Assembly: GCF_014898055.3 (NCBI RefSeq)
Contig: NW_023600993.1
Location: forward strand, 1,116,001-1,180,000
Source: Talpa occidentalis
Taxonomy: Eukaryota > Chordata > Mammalia > Eulipotyphla > Talpidae
DNA length: 64,000 bases
Direction: 5' to 3'
Part shown: positions 12,845 through 24,270 of the stretch, in pieces
Layout: every line of letters starts with the position of its first letter
Position numbering within the stretch: the stretch's first letter is position 1
Made by a program: the position numbers and the translations under genes
Notes under the pieces: model-generated
What the model was told of the DNA's origin: nothing
What the model saw: the letters and a program-made list of their open reading frames with translations, nothing else
The model's database searches: none

Positions 12845-13410
12845 CGATGGTTCATGCAGGACTAACTACACCAGAGTGTATGATTCAGGCCTACAGGGTC
12901 ACACCCACTCCCACCACCAAAGCCTCCACACCGTCCACACCCCCCTCCCCCGTGGCCTCAGTTCTGCAGTGAGGTGTCTAGGGTTTATTTTGGTAGTTTT
13001 GTCTGTTCCTTTGCTTTGTCTCTCTATACCCCACATATGTCTAAAACTGTCCATATACCTGTCTTTCTCCTTCTGACTATAATGCTTAGCTTCACCCCCG
13101 TCAGTTCGTCCGTGTTGCAAATGGCAAGTGCTCATCTTGTTGATGGCTGAGTAGTACTCCATCGTGTGCACAGACCACTCCTCTGGCGTTGGGCACCGGG
13201 GCTGTTTGCATGACTCGGCCATTGTACACAGTGCTGCGGTGAGTGGAGTGCGTGTGTTCCTTGGCACCGGTACTTCTGCATGCTCTCACTGGGTACCTGG
13301 GAGTAGAGTTGCTGGGCCACGTGATGTGTCTCCCTTTAATGTCTTGAGAGACCTCCGTGCTGTTTCCACGGAGGCGGACCTGTCTCTGTTCCCAGCAAAA
13401 ATGTTTGCAA
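12845..13410 (-). mobile_element. L1 3' end relic (3'UTR and ORF2 C-terminus)
   Basis: Read on the minus strand, this gives the end of L1 ORF2: 'MEYYSAINKM' and, upstream, a 'PKCPTMIDWIKKMW'-like reading are recognisable with frameshifts (13,100-13,330). The 3'UTR follows down to about 12,845, with a pyrimidine-rich part on the plus strand at 12,900-12,960. The copy is 5'-truncated, as most L1 copies are. No clear duplication was found at its ends. Confidence 0.85.
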
Positions 13411-16128
13411 TATTTTGTGTTTGCTTTGGAGCCTCTGTAATTGTTGATGGGCCCAGCCTCAAGGTGCCCATATAGATGAAGCCCTGCTCCCTGTCCTCAC
13501 CTTCCTACCTCTTCCGAGGCATTAACTGTCCTAATGCGAGTGTGTTCCTTCCATTCATGGTTTACACGTATACACAGATTCAGTTCTCTGAGAAGCGTGT
13601 AGTGTTAGATGGCGCTGTCAGAATTTACAGACACACTGGGCACAGTCCGTGCCCCGTGACTTCCTCCCCAGCAGGGCGGAGACGACTGGTGGACAGCGGC
13701 TCGTTCATCTGTTCTACGTGCAGCGCCACGGTCTCTGGCTGCCTGGGGGAGGGTGTGCGTCTGCGCTCGCATACACAGGCGTTCACGTTTCAGAAGTTTC
13801 ATTTAACAAACCGCAACGAGATGGCTGGTACCCCCACGTGCCCTCCTGGTTCAAACGTGTCTCCATGGCTTGTGCCCACAGATGCGGGTTGTGAGGTGTG
13901 CGTTGACTTCTGGGCATCGCCGAATTGGATCTTGAAGCGGTTGTTCCGGTTTACACCCCCGCCTGTGGTGTCCGGGGTCCCCTTGTGTTGTCGGTTGTCC
14001 TGATGGCTCAGCCCCCTCGCCCCGTCCCACCGAGCTCCCGCGGTGCTGCATCTCGGCCGCCTCCTCTCCCGGCCGGGGTCCCGCCCTGTGCAGAGGGTCT
14101 GCGGCGCTCGTGCTCCTGGGGGATGGTGCCTCTTTGCCCTCTGGCCTGTTCTTGGGGCTCAGCCCTCGAGGGCAGACTTTGCGTTAAAGGCGCTTGGACC
14201 ACTTTCTGAAATGAGACTCTTTCTTGGCGCCTGTTCGTTCAGGAAATGACACGAAACCTTTACCCAAAGGATTGCCTTCACCCAACTCCATCTGTGTCTC
14301 TTCCAAGGAATGGCGCTCAGCCCCTGGCCCCAGTCTGCGTCTCGGGGCTGGGCGGGTGCTGCGGGCTCTTCTGTGCCCTGGTTCTTCGCCCCAGGCCTCA
14401 CCAGCCCCTCCTCTCTTCTCAGGGAAGCCGCCCTCGTTAGCCACCTGCTTGGCCGGCTGGACCGGCGCGGCTCCAGAGCGTGAGCGTCCAGTGCCCCGTG
14501 GGATCCGCCATGGACACCATTTAAGGAAAGAGCCGTTGCTGTCACCTCTGGACGTGAGTTCATGCTCCTGTATTCACTTTCTTGTCGACCCTGCTCCTTC
14601 CTAAGTCCTGGTTCCTCTTGGAGTGAGCTTGGACGGCATCGTCCCCGAGGGGCTAGTGGGGACGTCGCGCTCCACCTGGTGGGCGTGACCATCTTGTCCA
14701 CTGAGGTGACCGAGAGCCATGTTCTGATGACCAAGCAGCACATGATGGCCCGGGTCAGATAGCTGTAGAATCTTAGGAGTCTAAGCACAGCATTGGGGGC
14801 AACCCTCATCAGGGGAGGTTTTGTCTTGATTTCACAAGGAATCCATGTTCATGTGGGAACATGCGTGTGCAGACGGTGCTTACAGAAAACACAGGTTGTC
14901 GTGGAGCCATCCCTCATGTCTGTCCCTGTCCAGATCCACACGTGTGTGTCAGTTGAACATGTATCTGAGAGCCTCCGTGGGGGGAGGGGGGTAGAACGAG
15001 TGCGGTTGGTGCTTTAGATCCTCTCGAGCTTCACGTTCGTGGGGGAGGAGGCAGCAGACAGCAGCTACATGTGGGGAAGCAGCCTCAGGGAGTGTGAGGG
15101 TCAAAGAGCCGTGGCGGGCACAGGGCCTGGGTGGGAGCCGAGGGGCCGGTGGGGTGCAGGTGCTGGAAAGCAAGCCTCGGTGGGGCGTGCAGGAGGGGAG
15201 AAGCCAGTGCACAGAGCGGGGGGAGTGGGGACCCGTGTGGGGTGCGTCCCACTGGGGGGTAGGCGTGTGGCTGACGTCAGGAGAGACGCCAGCGCTTCTC
15301 CGGGCCTGGGCCAGGGAAGAGAGCACCAGAGCTCACATGTGCAGCCCAGATTCCTGACAGAACCAGATCGATGGGAAGTTTATGAAAGTGCACTTTACAC
15401 TCAAATACTCTGAACGTTTGCACTGCGAAAGCCATCGGGAACTTGTCCATGCTGTTTCATTTCTATCTTTCACAACATCAGTGGAGTATTGTGTTTTGGC
15501 TCCTGGCCAGGTCTGAGTGTGTAGAGACTCGTCTGTCACGTGACTTCGGTGTCCGATGGCCTGTCCCTGTAACAGTCCCCGTCGCCAGCTCTTTCTCGTC
15601 TGTCCGTGGGCACACGTGTCCTCCACCGGAGGGACTCTGCCCGAGAGGAGGCAGCGTCTGTGCTCAGCGCCACGAAGAAGGGCAGCCCCAGCCTCCCCAC
15701 CTTCCCTGCCATGAATGAGGCCTTCGTTTCTCAGCACACCAGCCCTGACTTACCAGATAGAGCAATTCCAATTCCGCTTATCAGTTAGGCCCAAAATGTG
15801 TCATTCTGTTTTCTATATTTAGGGATTGTAGGAAGCTGTGCTGTGACATGTGAGTTGTGAGGAGCATCTGTTACAGAGAAAGCTAGAGTGGAAGGTGTTA
15901 AATGATTAAAGAAACGATAAGGCTCCGGGCTCAGCTTCCTCTCAGGCTTACAGGGGCCTTGCTGACATTACAGAGCTAATTCTCAGCCCGTAACGGCGAG
16001 GCAGATTTTATGCTGCCTAATTGCACAGAGGCGTGGAGATGGCGCGTGATCGTCTTGGTGTGTCTAGCTTGATGTTTACAGAAACTCTGAGGGAGAGGGT
16101 GGTGGTTTATATTTTCAGTTACCAACAA
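13411..16128. other. unique GC-rich sequence, no gene recognised
   Basis: Long frames occur on both strands between 13,476 and 15,740 (up to 216 codons on the minus strand) but overlap one another and show no domains. CpG density is raised around 13,960-14,160 and 14,400-14,520. Nothing more is supported. Confidence 0.35.
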
Positions 16129-16138
16129 ATGTTATTGG

Positions 16139-16430
16139 GGCCTCCCTGGTGATGCCAGGGGTTAAGTCTCAACAATGTGAAGCTATCGGCAGCCTCTGCA
16201 GCACGAGTTCGATCCCCGGCTGGCCAGGGAGTAACCCACAGGGCGCAGCAGACCTCTCCTGTCTCCCCGCTGCTCCCCTCAGCAGTGGATTTCAGTGGAT
16301 CCGCATGTTCTGCTCCCCGCTCTGTCTCTGGTGAATCCTCCCACCCCCTGCGCCTCTAGCCTGTACCCCAGTTCTTATATACATGAATAAATAAAACAGA
16401 ATAAATCTTAAAAAAACAAAAAAAAAATAG
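16139..16430 (+). mobile_element. tRNA-derived T+ SINE, older copy
   Basis: Older, diverged copy of the window's SINE. The head (GCCTCCCTGGTGATGCCAGG...) is a decayed tRNA-like part, followed by a readable B box (AGTTCGATCCC near 16,206). The body has CAGACCTCTCCTG, GCTCCCCTCAGCAGT and CTGCTCCCCGCTCTG. The tail has repeated AATAAA, then TCTT and an A-run interrupted by C. The 10-bp target-site duplication ATGTTATTGG lies at 16,129-16,138 and 16,431-16,440, so both ends are defined. Confidence 0.9.
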
Positions 16431-16589
16431 ATGTTATTGGACTTGGCTCTGCCAATGTCTGCCCTGTGGTCCGGGTTAGGCCGCCCGTGTGTGCTCTCCC
16501 CGCTTCCTACTTACAGGCCCCAGGTACTTATTCAGCGTCTGGTAAACCGCCTCTCCTGGGCCTTTTCTGAAGTCCTCGCTGCCTGTGCT

Positions 16590-16960
16590 TTAAAGCACAC
16601 TCCCGTGGAAGCCTTTAATTTTGGCCCCTATTAACAATAAAACATAAAAAGATGGGCTTGGTTTTGTGTCAATTACAGCAAGGTAATTTATACCAGCTTT
16701 GTTTATTTACTTAGCGCGTACACTCACTGCTCAGATTCCAGCCTCATTTAAGCTTTATTTTCTGCGGTTATTTGGAGCTGGGTCTTAAGCTTTCAAATAT
16801 TCACCGAGACACCATTTTTTAGAAATAAAGACTTAGAGTTAATGGAATTTGCTTTGCCAGATTCCTACCATGTTTCTGTTTATTTCCAGTTGACAATTTT
16901 CTTCTTATAATTCATTTCGGAATCTCTTTCCACTTCCTTTTCACCTGCCTGAGAATGTCG
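16590..16960. other. AT-rich block, conserved-element-like
   Basis: This repeat-free AT-rich stretch includes TTTAATTTTGGCCCCTATTA and a run of TTTATTTACTTAG-type words. It stands out from the GC-rich surroundings and looks like a conserved non-coding element or enhancer. That is inference; no gene frame is present. Confidence 0.25.
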
Positions 16961-17454
16961 TTCTCGACGTTTCCAGGGCTCCAGTTGAAATGACCGGGCC
17001 GCTGCTCCGCTCTTGCTCTGGGCAGACAGAGCCACTCGTTTCTCCTCCCGGCTGTCACAGGCTCAGGGTCTTCCCTCTGCGGGGCCCGGCGGGGCTGTCT
17101 GAGCGCGCGAGTGGCCTTTGCAGAGCATGACCCGGGGGCCGTCAGCCCTGAGTCTGCACTTCTGGAGAGTTAGGGACCTGGGGTTACCCCGCGTCTCCTC
17201 ACTTGGAATTCCTGGGAGCGCTGCCCACCCGTCAGGTGTTCTGAGCGGACGAGGGCACCGTGGTTCGCTTGCTGTGGGGCCTGTGTGGGGGCTCGTCGTC
17301 CCTAGAACCCACGGGGCATCTCCCCCCCACCCCGGGACACACCCAGGCAGAATGAAGACCTTTAACCAGAGGTTGCTCATGCAGGCGTGAGCCCCGGAAT
17401 TTACTGGCCTTTGGATATCTGCCTTTGCCAGTAGCAAGTGTTGGCAGAGAGGCA

Positions 17455-17660
17455 GAATAGGAAGCCTCATTCCTGGTGGAAATGGTGGAGCCAGTTTGGA
17501 GAACATCTTGGCCTTCGCTCAAGACATTAGTTGGGGTATTACCACCTGACCCGTCTGTTCCTCTTGTTGGTCCATACCCAAGAGAAATAACAGCGGCACC
17601 AGGCCTGAATGTTCTGACGGTCCCAGCTGCGTGTTGGGTGTGAGTCCGCGTGGACAGCGC
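17455..17660 (+). mobile_element. L1 3' ORF2 relic
   Basis: The order 'ggtggaaatggtggagccagtttggagaaca', then 'cctgacccgtctgttcctct', then 'ccatacccaagagaaataacagc' matches the ORF2 C-terminal coding region of old L1 copies (equivalent to 'GGNVNWCSHCGKQ ... SNSTPRYLPKGHRNI'). It is highly diverged with approximate ends. Confidence 0.65.
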
Positions 17661-19690
17661 ACATGCGGCAGGGTTGTGCGGGCCTGACACGAAATCATGT
17701 CCTGGTCCGAGAAGGTCGAGGCCTTGACCCTGCCTGGTGGGAGCCCAGGCTAGAGCCCACGGCAGTGACAGAGCCCTCACTGCGCAGACACACAGGTGGG
17801 GCAGGGGTCAGTTTCTGGGGGGGGTGGCATGGGCACATGAGGATCCCTGGTGGTGGCACTGCACAACCCTGGGACGTGATGTGGACCCCCAGACTGCGTA
17901 TTAATGGTGGTTACGTTTGTCTCAGTAAGAACATGTACCCTACCCGCACCGTGCCCCGGAGCATTGGGCTGAGGCCTGGCTGAGCTGGTCGCCTTTCTGC
18001 AGGACTAGCCGCCAGCCAGCGCTGGCCACACATGGACATGCGTCCTGCAGCAATTCGGGTGCTGGGGCTGACAGGCATGCTCATCTTCCACTGACAGGAG
18101 CTGGGCACAGTGCGGCCTTGAGGGCTGCCTGGTGTGGCTGTGCAGCCGTGGTCTGGGCCTGGCGGACGCCCCGGTGCGTGAGTCCACGGTGTGTGGGCAG
18201 CTCCCAGGCTGTGGCTGGGGTGGGCACTTCCCGAGGGTGATGCCCCCCTGGGCCTTGGAGATGTGCCAGGCTGCATCCGCCCGAGGCCGAGCTTCCCACC
18301 TGGGCCTCTCATCCTGGGAGTTAATGGCTCCTGCTGGGAGGTCATGGCCTCTGGAGGACAGGTCTGCTAACAAGGGAACGTGCGGCCTGTTGGGGGCTCA
18401 GAGCCCATAACAGACACTCCGCTCTGCTGTGTGGACGGCGACTGTGAAGTCCCTTCTGCTTACCACTGCAGGTTGACCCCACTTGCCCCGGTGGTATTCA
18501 TATCTAACAGCACCTTCGGGTGTCCTGTGCCCTTCACCTGGCCCTGCCCGCCCAGGTCTCTGCTCCCTGGCCTTCCTAGAACAGAGCATGAGGCATCCTG
18601 TCCCCAGTCAGAGTCCGGAGGCTATCACTCTGAGGCACGCGCCTGGCACTGGGACTGCTGGAGTTCTGCACCAGCCCGTTGTTTCTGGTTGTAGTGTTCA
18701 CTGTGGGAAGCGGGGTGTGGTTTAGGGGGACAGGCCCAAACCTCTTCAGGTTGGTTCCCACCCCGCCCCTGCCGCAGAGCCAGCCTGATCCCCCAGCATG
18801 GCCGTGGGGCTCACCTCTGCCCCCCACCCCTCACTTCTGCAGGGAGCATTCACGGGCGTGTGTAGCGTTCTCTGGCCTCTGTGCGGTCCCTGCACTCCCT
18901 GGAGTGCGCCGCCCGCATGTGCCCAACTCTGCTCAGCATCACCCCCTCAGTTCCAGGCTCCTCAGGGTGTCTTCCCCGTAGTGATATTGGAAGAGGCCGG
19001 TGGTCGTGCCCCGTGGACATCTGAGGGTTACAGAGAAGCAGCGGCAGTGTTGCTGAGGGATTGGAGTCCTCCCTCCTGTGCTCTAACAGCCGCGTCGTCC
19101 CTGCTTTGTCCAGACCATGTCATCAAGACTGCGCGCGTAGTAACCGTTGGCCTTCCAACACGAGGGCACATGATCCTCATTCCCGCTTTACCAGCAAGGG
19201 GCAGAGGCATGGATGGCCTCAGGGACGTGTGCACCGAGAGCTTGCGACGGTTGGCCTGGCTCTGCGGCACGCCGCCCCTTGTCCAGGGTCTCCCCCCATC
19301 CCGGGCAGCCTTGCGTGACCCTGTGGACCCGACCCCCACCCCGGGGCGCGTGTGCTTGCCAGCAGGGTGATGCCGTCTTCCTTGTGTGGACACCAACTTG
19401 TTGTCAGGACTCAAACGACCCCACTTTCATAGTGGATTTGTTCCCCTACAACTTAACTTTGCATCCTGGATTTTTAACTTTCATTGTAATTAGATTAAAG
19501 AAGGAAAATCAGCCATCGGAGCACCAAGCCGGGACAGACTCGGGCTGCTCGGAAATCCTCTCCCTGCTCTCGACGTTGACATCCCAGAGCAGGGAGCAGC
19601 AGCGGAGGTGGCCTCCTTTGTCTCCCCGTCGGGGCGGCGGGCTTCACACAGCTGGCCTGGAGCCACCGTCTCTGTTCCTTTTGCATATAA
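17661..19690. other. unique GC-rich sequence, no gene recognised
   Basis: Frames are open on both strands without domains. A short part at 18,660-18,760 has an L1-3'UTR-like word order (ACTGTGGGAAGCGGGGTGTGGTTTAGGGGGACAGG-type), too diverged to call. No gene is supported. Confidence 0.35.
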
Positions 19691-20125
19691 TCCGGCATTA
19701 AAAGCAGAAGATAAAAGGATGAAAAGATTATACTCTACTTTACTTATTCAGCTAAATTATTGTGCGTTGACCTTTTGACCAAATCAAATCCATCTTCCCT
19801 CTCTCTGCACTTCACCCACTGTGGCTCCGCGCGGGCTTAATGGATCGGGAGTCTGCGTAAGTAATGAGAACACGGAGATGAGGGCCAGATGATTAAGATT
19901 TTATTTGTAGTGTAATTCCATTCTAATTAACATTATGTAACTGGAGAAAGACGGGCTCACGCCTCTTCCTGGCAGATGTTGCTAAGTCAGTGGCGAAAGG
20001 AGATTAAATGGTAAATGAAGACCTATTTATTGACATTGTTTTTGCCTCCTGTGTTACTGGATTCATTTGTTTCTCAAACCACAATTAATTTAGTAAGGAA
20101 AATAAGCAATATGCTTCACAAGGGC
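19690..20125. other. AT-rich block, conserved-element-like
   Basis: This is 430 bp of AT-rich, apparently repeat-free DNA with many homeodomain-type TAAT/ATTA cores (around 19,895-19,935 and 20,080-20,100), set inside GC-rich flanks. It resembles developmental enhancers in gene deserts or long introns. The call rests on composition and motif density only; cross-species alignment is needed. Confidence 0.25.
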
Positions 20126-20734
20126 TCGAAATAAATGGGTTTGCAGGACTTTGAAGGGCCAGGGTTGAGCTTTCTTCTTCGAGGTAAACTGTGACTAAAA
20201 GATGCACAAAATGGAGGCTGCTGGGCTAGGGAGCACAGCATTTCTCCAGAAACACTCAACATGCCGTACAGCAGGTGGAAAGAACCTGGTTTTACAGAAA
20301 GAAAAAAAGCATTTTTGATGTGAGACAAGCAACCGTCCATCAGCTGGCCGGTAAATCATAGGTGCGGTTTACACAGGTGCGGGCCATCGCCTCTGGCCTT
20401 GGGCGGACCGTCGCGTCTAGTCGGTGAGCCCTGCTCTCCGTTTCTTTCCGCCCTGTCCGCAGGCTGTTCTTTCTGTAGTGTGAGGTGACCGGACGAGTCA
20501 AGAGACAGCTACCATTTCCTAACACCTAGCAAGGACAGGACACACGCAGTCGGGGTTTGCACGTTCACAGCTGCCTCACGCGTCTGTGGGTAGAGGCAGC
20601 CTCCGGTTTACGGTGGTGGGACTGGGCAGCGGTGGACTGGACTGGACGGTGGCCAGCAGGACCTCTGTCCTTGCGGGGGGGTAAAGGCTGCGATGACCAC
20701 ATTTACGTTTCTTGCAGTGTTTCACGTCCGTGCG

Positions 20735-20835
20735 TAGAGCTGATGGCCCCATTTCACAGACCAGTCCCTCCGCTCCGAGGATGACGTAACTTGCTGGCTA
20801 GAGCTGGGTCTAGAGGTCGCCGGGAGGCCAAGGGG
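20735..20835 (-). repeat. MIR relic
   Basis: The phrase 'ccccatttcacagaccag', followed by 'gacgtaacttgctggctagagctggg', is the MIR core read in reverse (the usual form is CCCATTTTACAGATGAGGAAAC ... AACTTGCCCAAGGTCACACAGCTAG). The copy is strongly diverged. Confidence 0.6.
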
Positions 20836-21169
20836 TAGTGTCCATCCGCGTGACTGTTAGGGTTTCCTGTGTGTCCTCACGCCACCTGCAGGTAGCAGGA
20901 GCTCTTACTTTATGACTGGGCTTCCTTCTCTCCTCGCGCTCCCTGGCTGCGACTCCCAACACTGCTGGGCGGTGGTGGTGAAAGTGGGTGTCCTGTCCTG
21001 CACCAGAGCCCAGGTGGGGCAGGCTTTCGTGTCACCTCCACACTGCGCGGGATGTTGGCTCTGGGCACATCGTGCGTGGCCTTTTCTGTTGAGGTATGGG
21101 CCATGCACCCACAGGACGGCTTTTGCCATAAATGGTTGTTGAGTCTTGGCAAAGGTGTTCTCTGCCTCT

Positions 21170-21375
21170 CTTCTGGGTGTGCTTTCATTCCTGCTGTTGA
21201 TGGATTTCCAGATGTTGAACCGTCCGTGACCGGGGAATAAATCCCACTTGGTCATGATGTATGAGCCTTTGGATATGTTGTTCAGTTCAGCTTGTTAAGA
21301 TTTCGTGGAGAGTGTTTGCATCTGTGTTTATCAGGCCTATTTGCATAGTTTTCTCTTTTCGTGAGTTGAGTGACC
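21170..21375 (-). mobile_element. L1 ORF2 reverse-transcriptase relic
   Basis: The minus strand gives the L1 RT segment before the FADD motif. The landmark on the plus strand is 'gttgaaccgtccgtgaccggggaataaatcccacttggtcatg', the complement of the 'QAGFIPGMQGWFN' region, followed by the complement of the 'ILANRI' part. It is separate from the next L1 piece because that one begins again at a 3' end. Confidence 0.85.
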
Positions 21376-22560
21376 ACTAGAATTTAGGCTTATTTAAGGG
21401 CAGCATAGTAGGGCCTTTGAAATTCAGGTGATGACTTTTATTTTCATCTAATTATTTGTTATTAAATAGGATTGGATGATTGATTTGAAAGCAGTGATTC
21501 CAGTGTTTGGAACTTTTGACGTGCCAAAAATAACTTACAGCTCTCCAGGGGAAGTTGGTGCTCAATTTTCATGGCAGACAGCAGAACCATTTTTTCTGGA
21601 TCCATATGGGTCGTGGTTTCCTCTGCTGTCACAAAGAAAGATTATAAATTGGTGCAACTTATTTTCATTTTCTATTGCGTTTTTTCGTTGAGGTGACACA
21701 TGGGTCGACAGCACTGTGTGTGATCCGGAGGCGCGGGGTCCCACTGCTGCAGGTGGGTGTCACCACACTGCACAGCCATCCGAGAGCCCATCACCTTCCT
21801 CCAGGTTCCTTGGGCCCCTCGCCTCTGTGCTTCCCCTCCTCAGCCTTCCCCTGACACCCTCAGTGTCCCATTTCTAGGGTTTGCTATTGGTTTGGCTTGT
21901 CTGTTCCTTTGTTTTGTTTCTCTGTGTTCTGCATTTGAGTGAAAACATCCAATGTTTGTCTTTCTCCTTCTGGCCTATTTTGCTTAGCATCACCCCTCCA
22001 GTTCTGTCCATGTTGTCACAATAGTCAAGGTAGAGTTTTATCTCACAGCCGCATTGTATCCCACCATGCGCATAGACCACGTCTTCCTTGGGCACCGAGG
22101 TTGTATCCTCAGCTTGGTGACTGTGAGGAGCACAGCAGTGAACTTAGGAGTGTGGCTGTCCCTTTGAATTAGTGATTTTAATTCTCTGGGTGGATACCTA
22201 GGCGTGGAATTGCTGGATCATAGGGTAGATGTGTTTTTAATATATCCCGGTGGATGTATAGTGCTGGGCCAGTCCACAGTCCCACCATGAAGACCCCCTT
22301 TTCTTCACATTGTTGCCAACTTGTTGTTCCTGGTTTTTTTGATCTGGGTCATCTCGCAGGGATGAGGTGGTGTCTCCCTGTGGCTCTGGTTTGCATTTCC
22401 TTGATAAATGATGAGCGCCTTTCTATGTGCCTCTTGACCAGCTGTAGGTCTTCTTTGGAGAAGTGCCTATTTAGCTGGTTTTTTTTTTTTTTTCGAATGG
22501 GTTGTTTCCTTTTTTTGAGTTGTATGAGTTCTTTTTAGATCTTGGATACCATCCAGTTTT

Positions 22561-22817
22561 TTTTTAAAAAGATTATACAAGAACTGGGGTACAGTCAGAG
22601 GCGCAGGAGGGTGAGAGGATTCACCAGAGACAGAGCGGGGAGCAGAACAGGCAGAAGGACCAAAGTGTGCTGCTGAGGGGAGCAGTGGGTGAGACAGGAG
22701 AGGTCTGCCTCACCATGTGGGTATCTCCCTGGCTGGCCAGGAATTGAACCTGTGCTGCAGAGGCTGTGGACAGCTTCCCAGCACTGCACTCAACCCCCTG
22801 TGCCACCAGGGAGGCCC
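22561..22817 (-). mobile_element. T+ SINE copy A of a tandem pair
   Basis: Minus-strand copy: the tail (TTTTTAAAAAGATTA on the plus strand) is at the left and the head (CCACCAGGGAGGCCC) at the right. The B box reads as the complement of GGAATTGAACC near 22,740. It shares one flanking duplication with copy B: ACCATCCAGTTTT at 22,548-22,560 and 23,082-23,094 brackets both copies. Confidence 0.9.
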
Positions 22818-23081
22818 TTTGTTTTTTTAAGATTTATTTATGTATACAAGAACTGGGGTACAGGCCAGAGGTATGGGGGGTGAGAGGATTCCCCAGAGAC
22901 AGAGTGGGGAACAGAACAGGCAGATTGACTGAAATACACTGCTGAGGGGAGCAGAGGGCGAGACAGGAGAGGTCTGCCATGCGGGTTTCTCCCTGGCCAA
23001 CCGGGAATCGAACCCGCACTGCAGAGGCTGTGGATAGCTTCACAGTGTGGCACACAACCCACTGCACCACTGGGGAGGTCC
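22818..23081 (-). mobile_element. T+ SINE copy B of a tandem pair
   Basis: Second minus-strand copy, immediately next to copy A and joined through an A-rich tail (TTTGTTTTTTTAAGATTTATTT on the plus strand). Its head ends at GGGGAGGTCC, directly against the right-hand duplication ACCATCCAGTTTT. The B box is better preserved than in copy A (complement of GGGAATCGAACCC near 23,007). Because no duplication lies between the copies, either A inserted into the tail of B or the two moved as a dimer. Confidence 0.9.
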
Positions 23082-23879
23082 ACCATCCAGTTTTCAGATG
23101 TGTGATGTGCTCGTTTGTTCTCCCGTTCGGTAGGGTGTCTCTTCGTTCATGATAGTTTATTTTGCTGTGCAGTCATTACGTTTATTTCTACATCGTTACC
23201 CTTGCCATTGGAATCGAGTCCCAAGTCGCCAAAGACTCAGCCCTGAAACGAACATTGTAAAGAATATTGCTTATAGTTTCAGGTCTTGCATCCAAGTCTT
23301 TAATCCATTTCGACTTATTTTTTGTGTGCGGTGTGAGGTAGTGTCCTGATTTCATGGTTTTTGCACATGGCTGTCCTGTTTTCCCAATACCATTTGTTGA
23401 AAACACTCTTCATTTTCTACTTTGGTTCCTTTGTCTTAGATTATTGTCTAGGATTAACTATTCATATAAATGTGGGTTTATTTCTGGGCCTTCAGTTCTG
23501 CTCCATTGTTGAATATGTCTACTTTGAATCCAGTACTACACTGTTTTGAATACTATTGTTTTGTAGTGTAATTTGAAACCTGGGTGTGTGATACTGCCCA
23601 CCTTCCTCTTTCTCCCCCAGGATTGTTCTAGTTATTCAGGGTCTTTGAGGTTCCACATAAATTTTAATGTTTGCCCTATTTCTTTGTAGAATGCCATTGA
23701 AACTTTGATAGGGATTGCATTGAATATATATATTACTTTTGGTAATATAAGTTGCCCATTTAACAATGTTAATTCTTCAAATTTATGTTCAGAGAATATC
23801 TTTCCATTTCTTTGTGCCTTCTATTTCTTTTAGCTGTGTCTGAGAGGTTTTACTGTGTGTTTGTGCGCTCGCTCGCGCG

Positions 23880-23985
23880 TGCGCTCTCTCTCTCTCTCTC
23901 TCTCTGTGTATATGTGTGTATGTGTGTATATATATATATATATACACACATACATACATATACACATGCACACACCTCCTTTGCT
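23880..23985. repeat. compound (CT)n-(TG/TA)n-(CA)n microsatellite
   Basis: A pure CT run (about 23,883-23,906) passes into GTGTATATGTGTGTATGTGTG, then a TA run, then CACACATACATACATATACACATGCACACA. The array lies inside the L1 relic. It is likely length-polymorphic and its TG/TA/CA part can form alternative structures. Confidence 0.95.
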
Positions 23986-24270
23986 AAGTTTATTCCTTGG
24001 TATTTAATTCTTTCTGATAGGATAGGAGATGGAATTATTTTCTTGATTTCTTTCTCCTCTAATTTAGTGTTTGCAAATAAAAATACAGCAGAGTTTGGTT
24101 TATTGATTTTGTTGCCTGCCATTTTACTAGTTCATTATTTATGATCATTTGTTAATAGAGTCTTTAGGGTTTTCTATGTATATGATCAAGTTATGTACAA
24201 ATAGTGATAGTTTTACTTCTTTCCCAATTTTGGATACCTGAAACTTTTATTTTGAGAACTCTTTTGTAAT

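Larger units (their letters stand above)
21680..24270 (-). mobile_element. old L1, 3' half, interrupted by a SINE pair
   Basis: A 5'-truncated minus-strand L1. The 3'UTR lies at about 21,680-21,900. The ORF2 C-terminal end follows at about 21,940-22,540, with plus-strand landmarks 'tggatacctaggcgtggaattgctggatca' and 'cctgtggctctggtttgcatttccttgat'. After a SINE pair (22,561-23,081) the ORF2 relic continues to about 24,270, with 'gatagggattgcattgaatat' and 'ccttggtatttaattctt' as landmarks. A compound microsatellite has expanded inside it. Stops and shifts make it non-functional. Confidence 0.88.
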
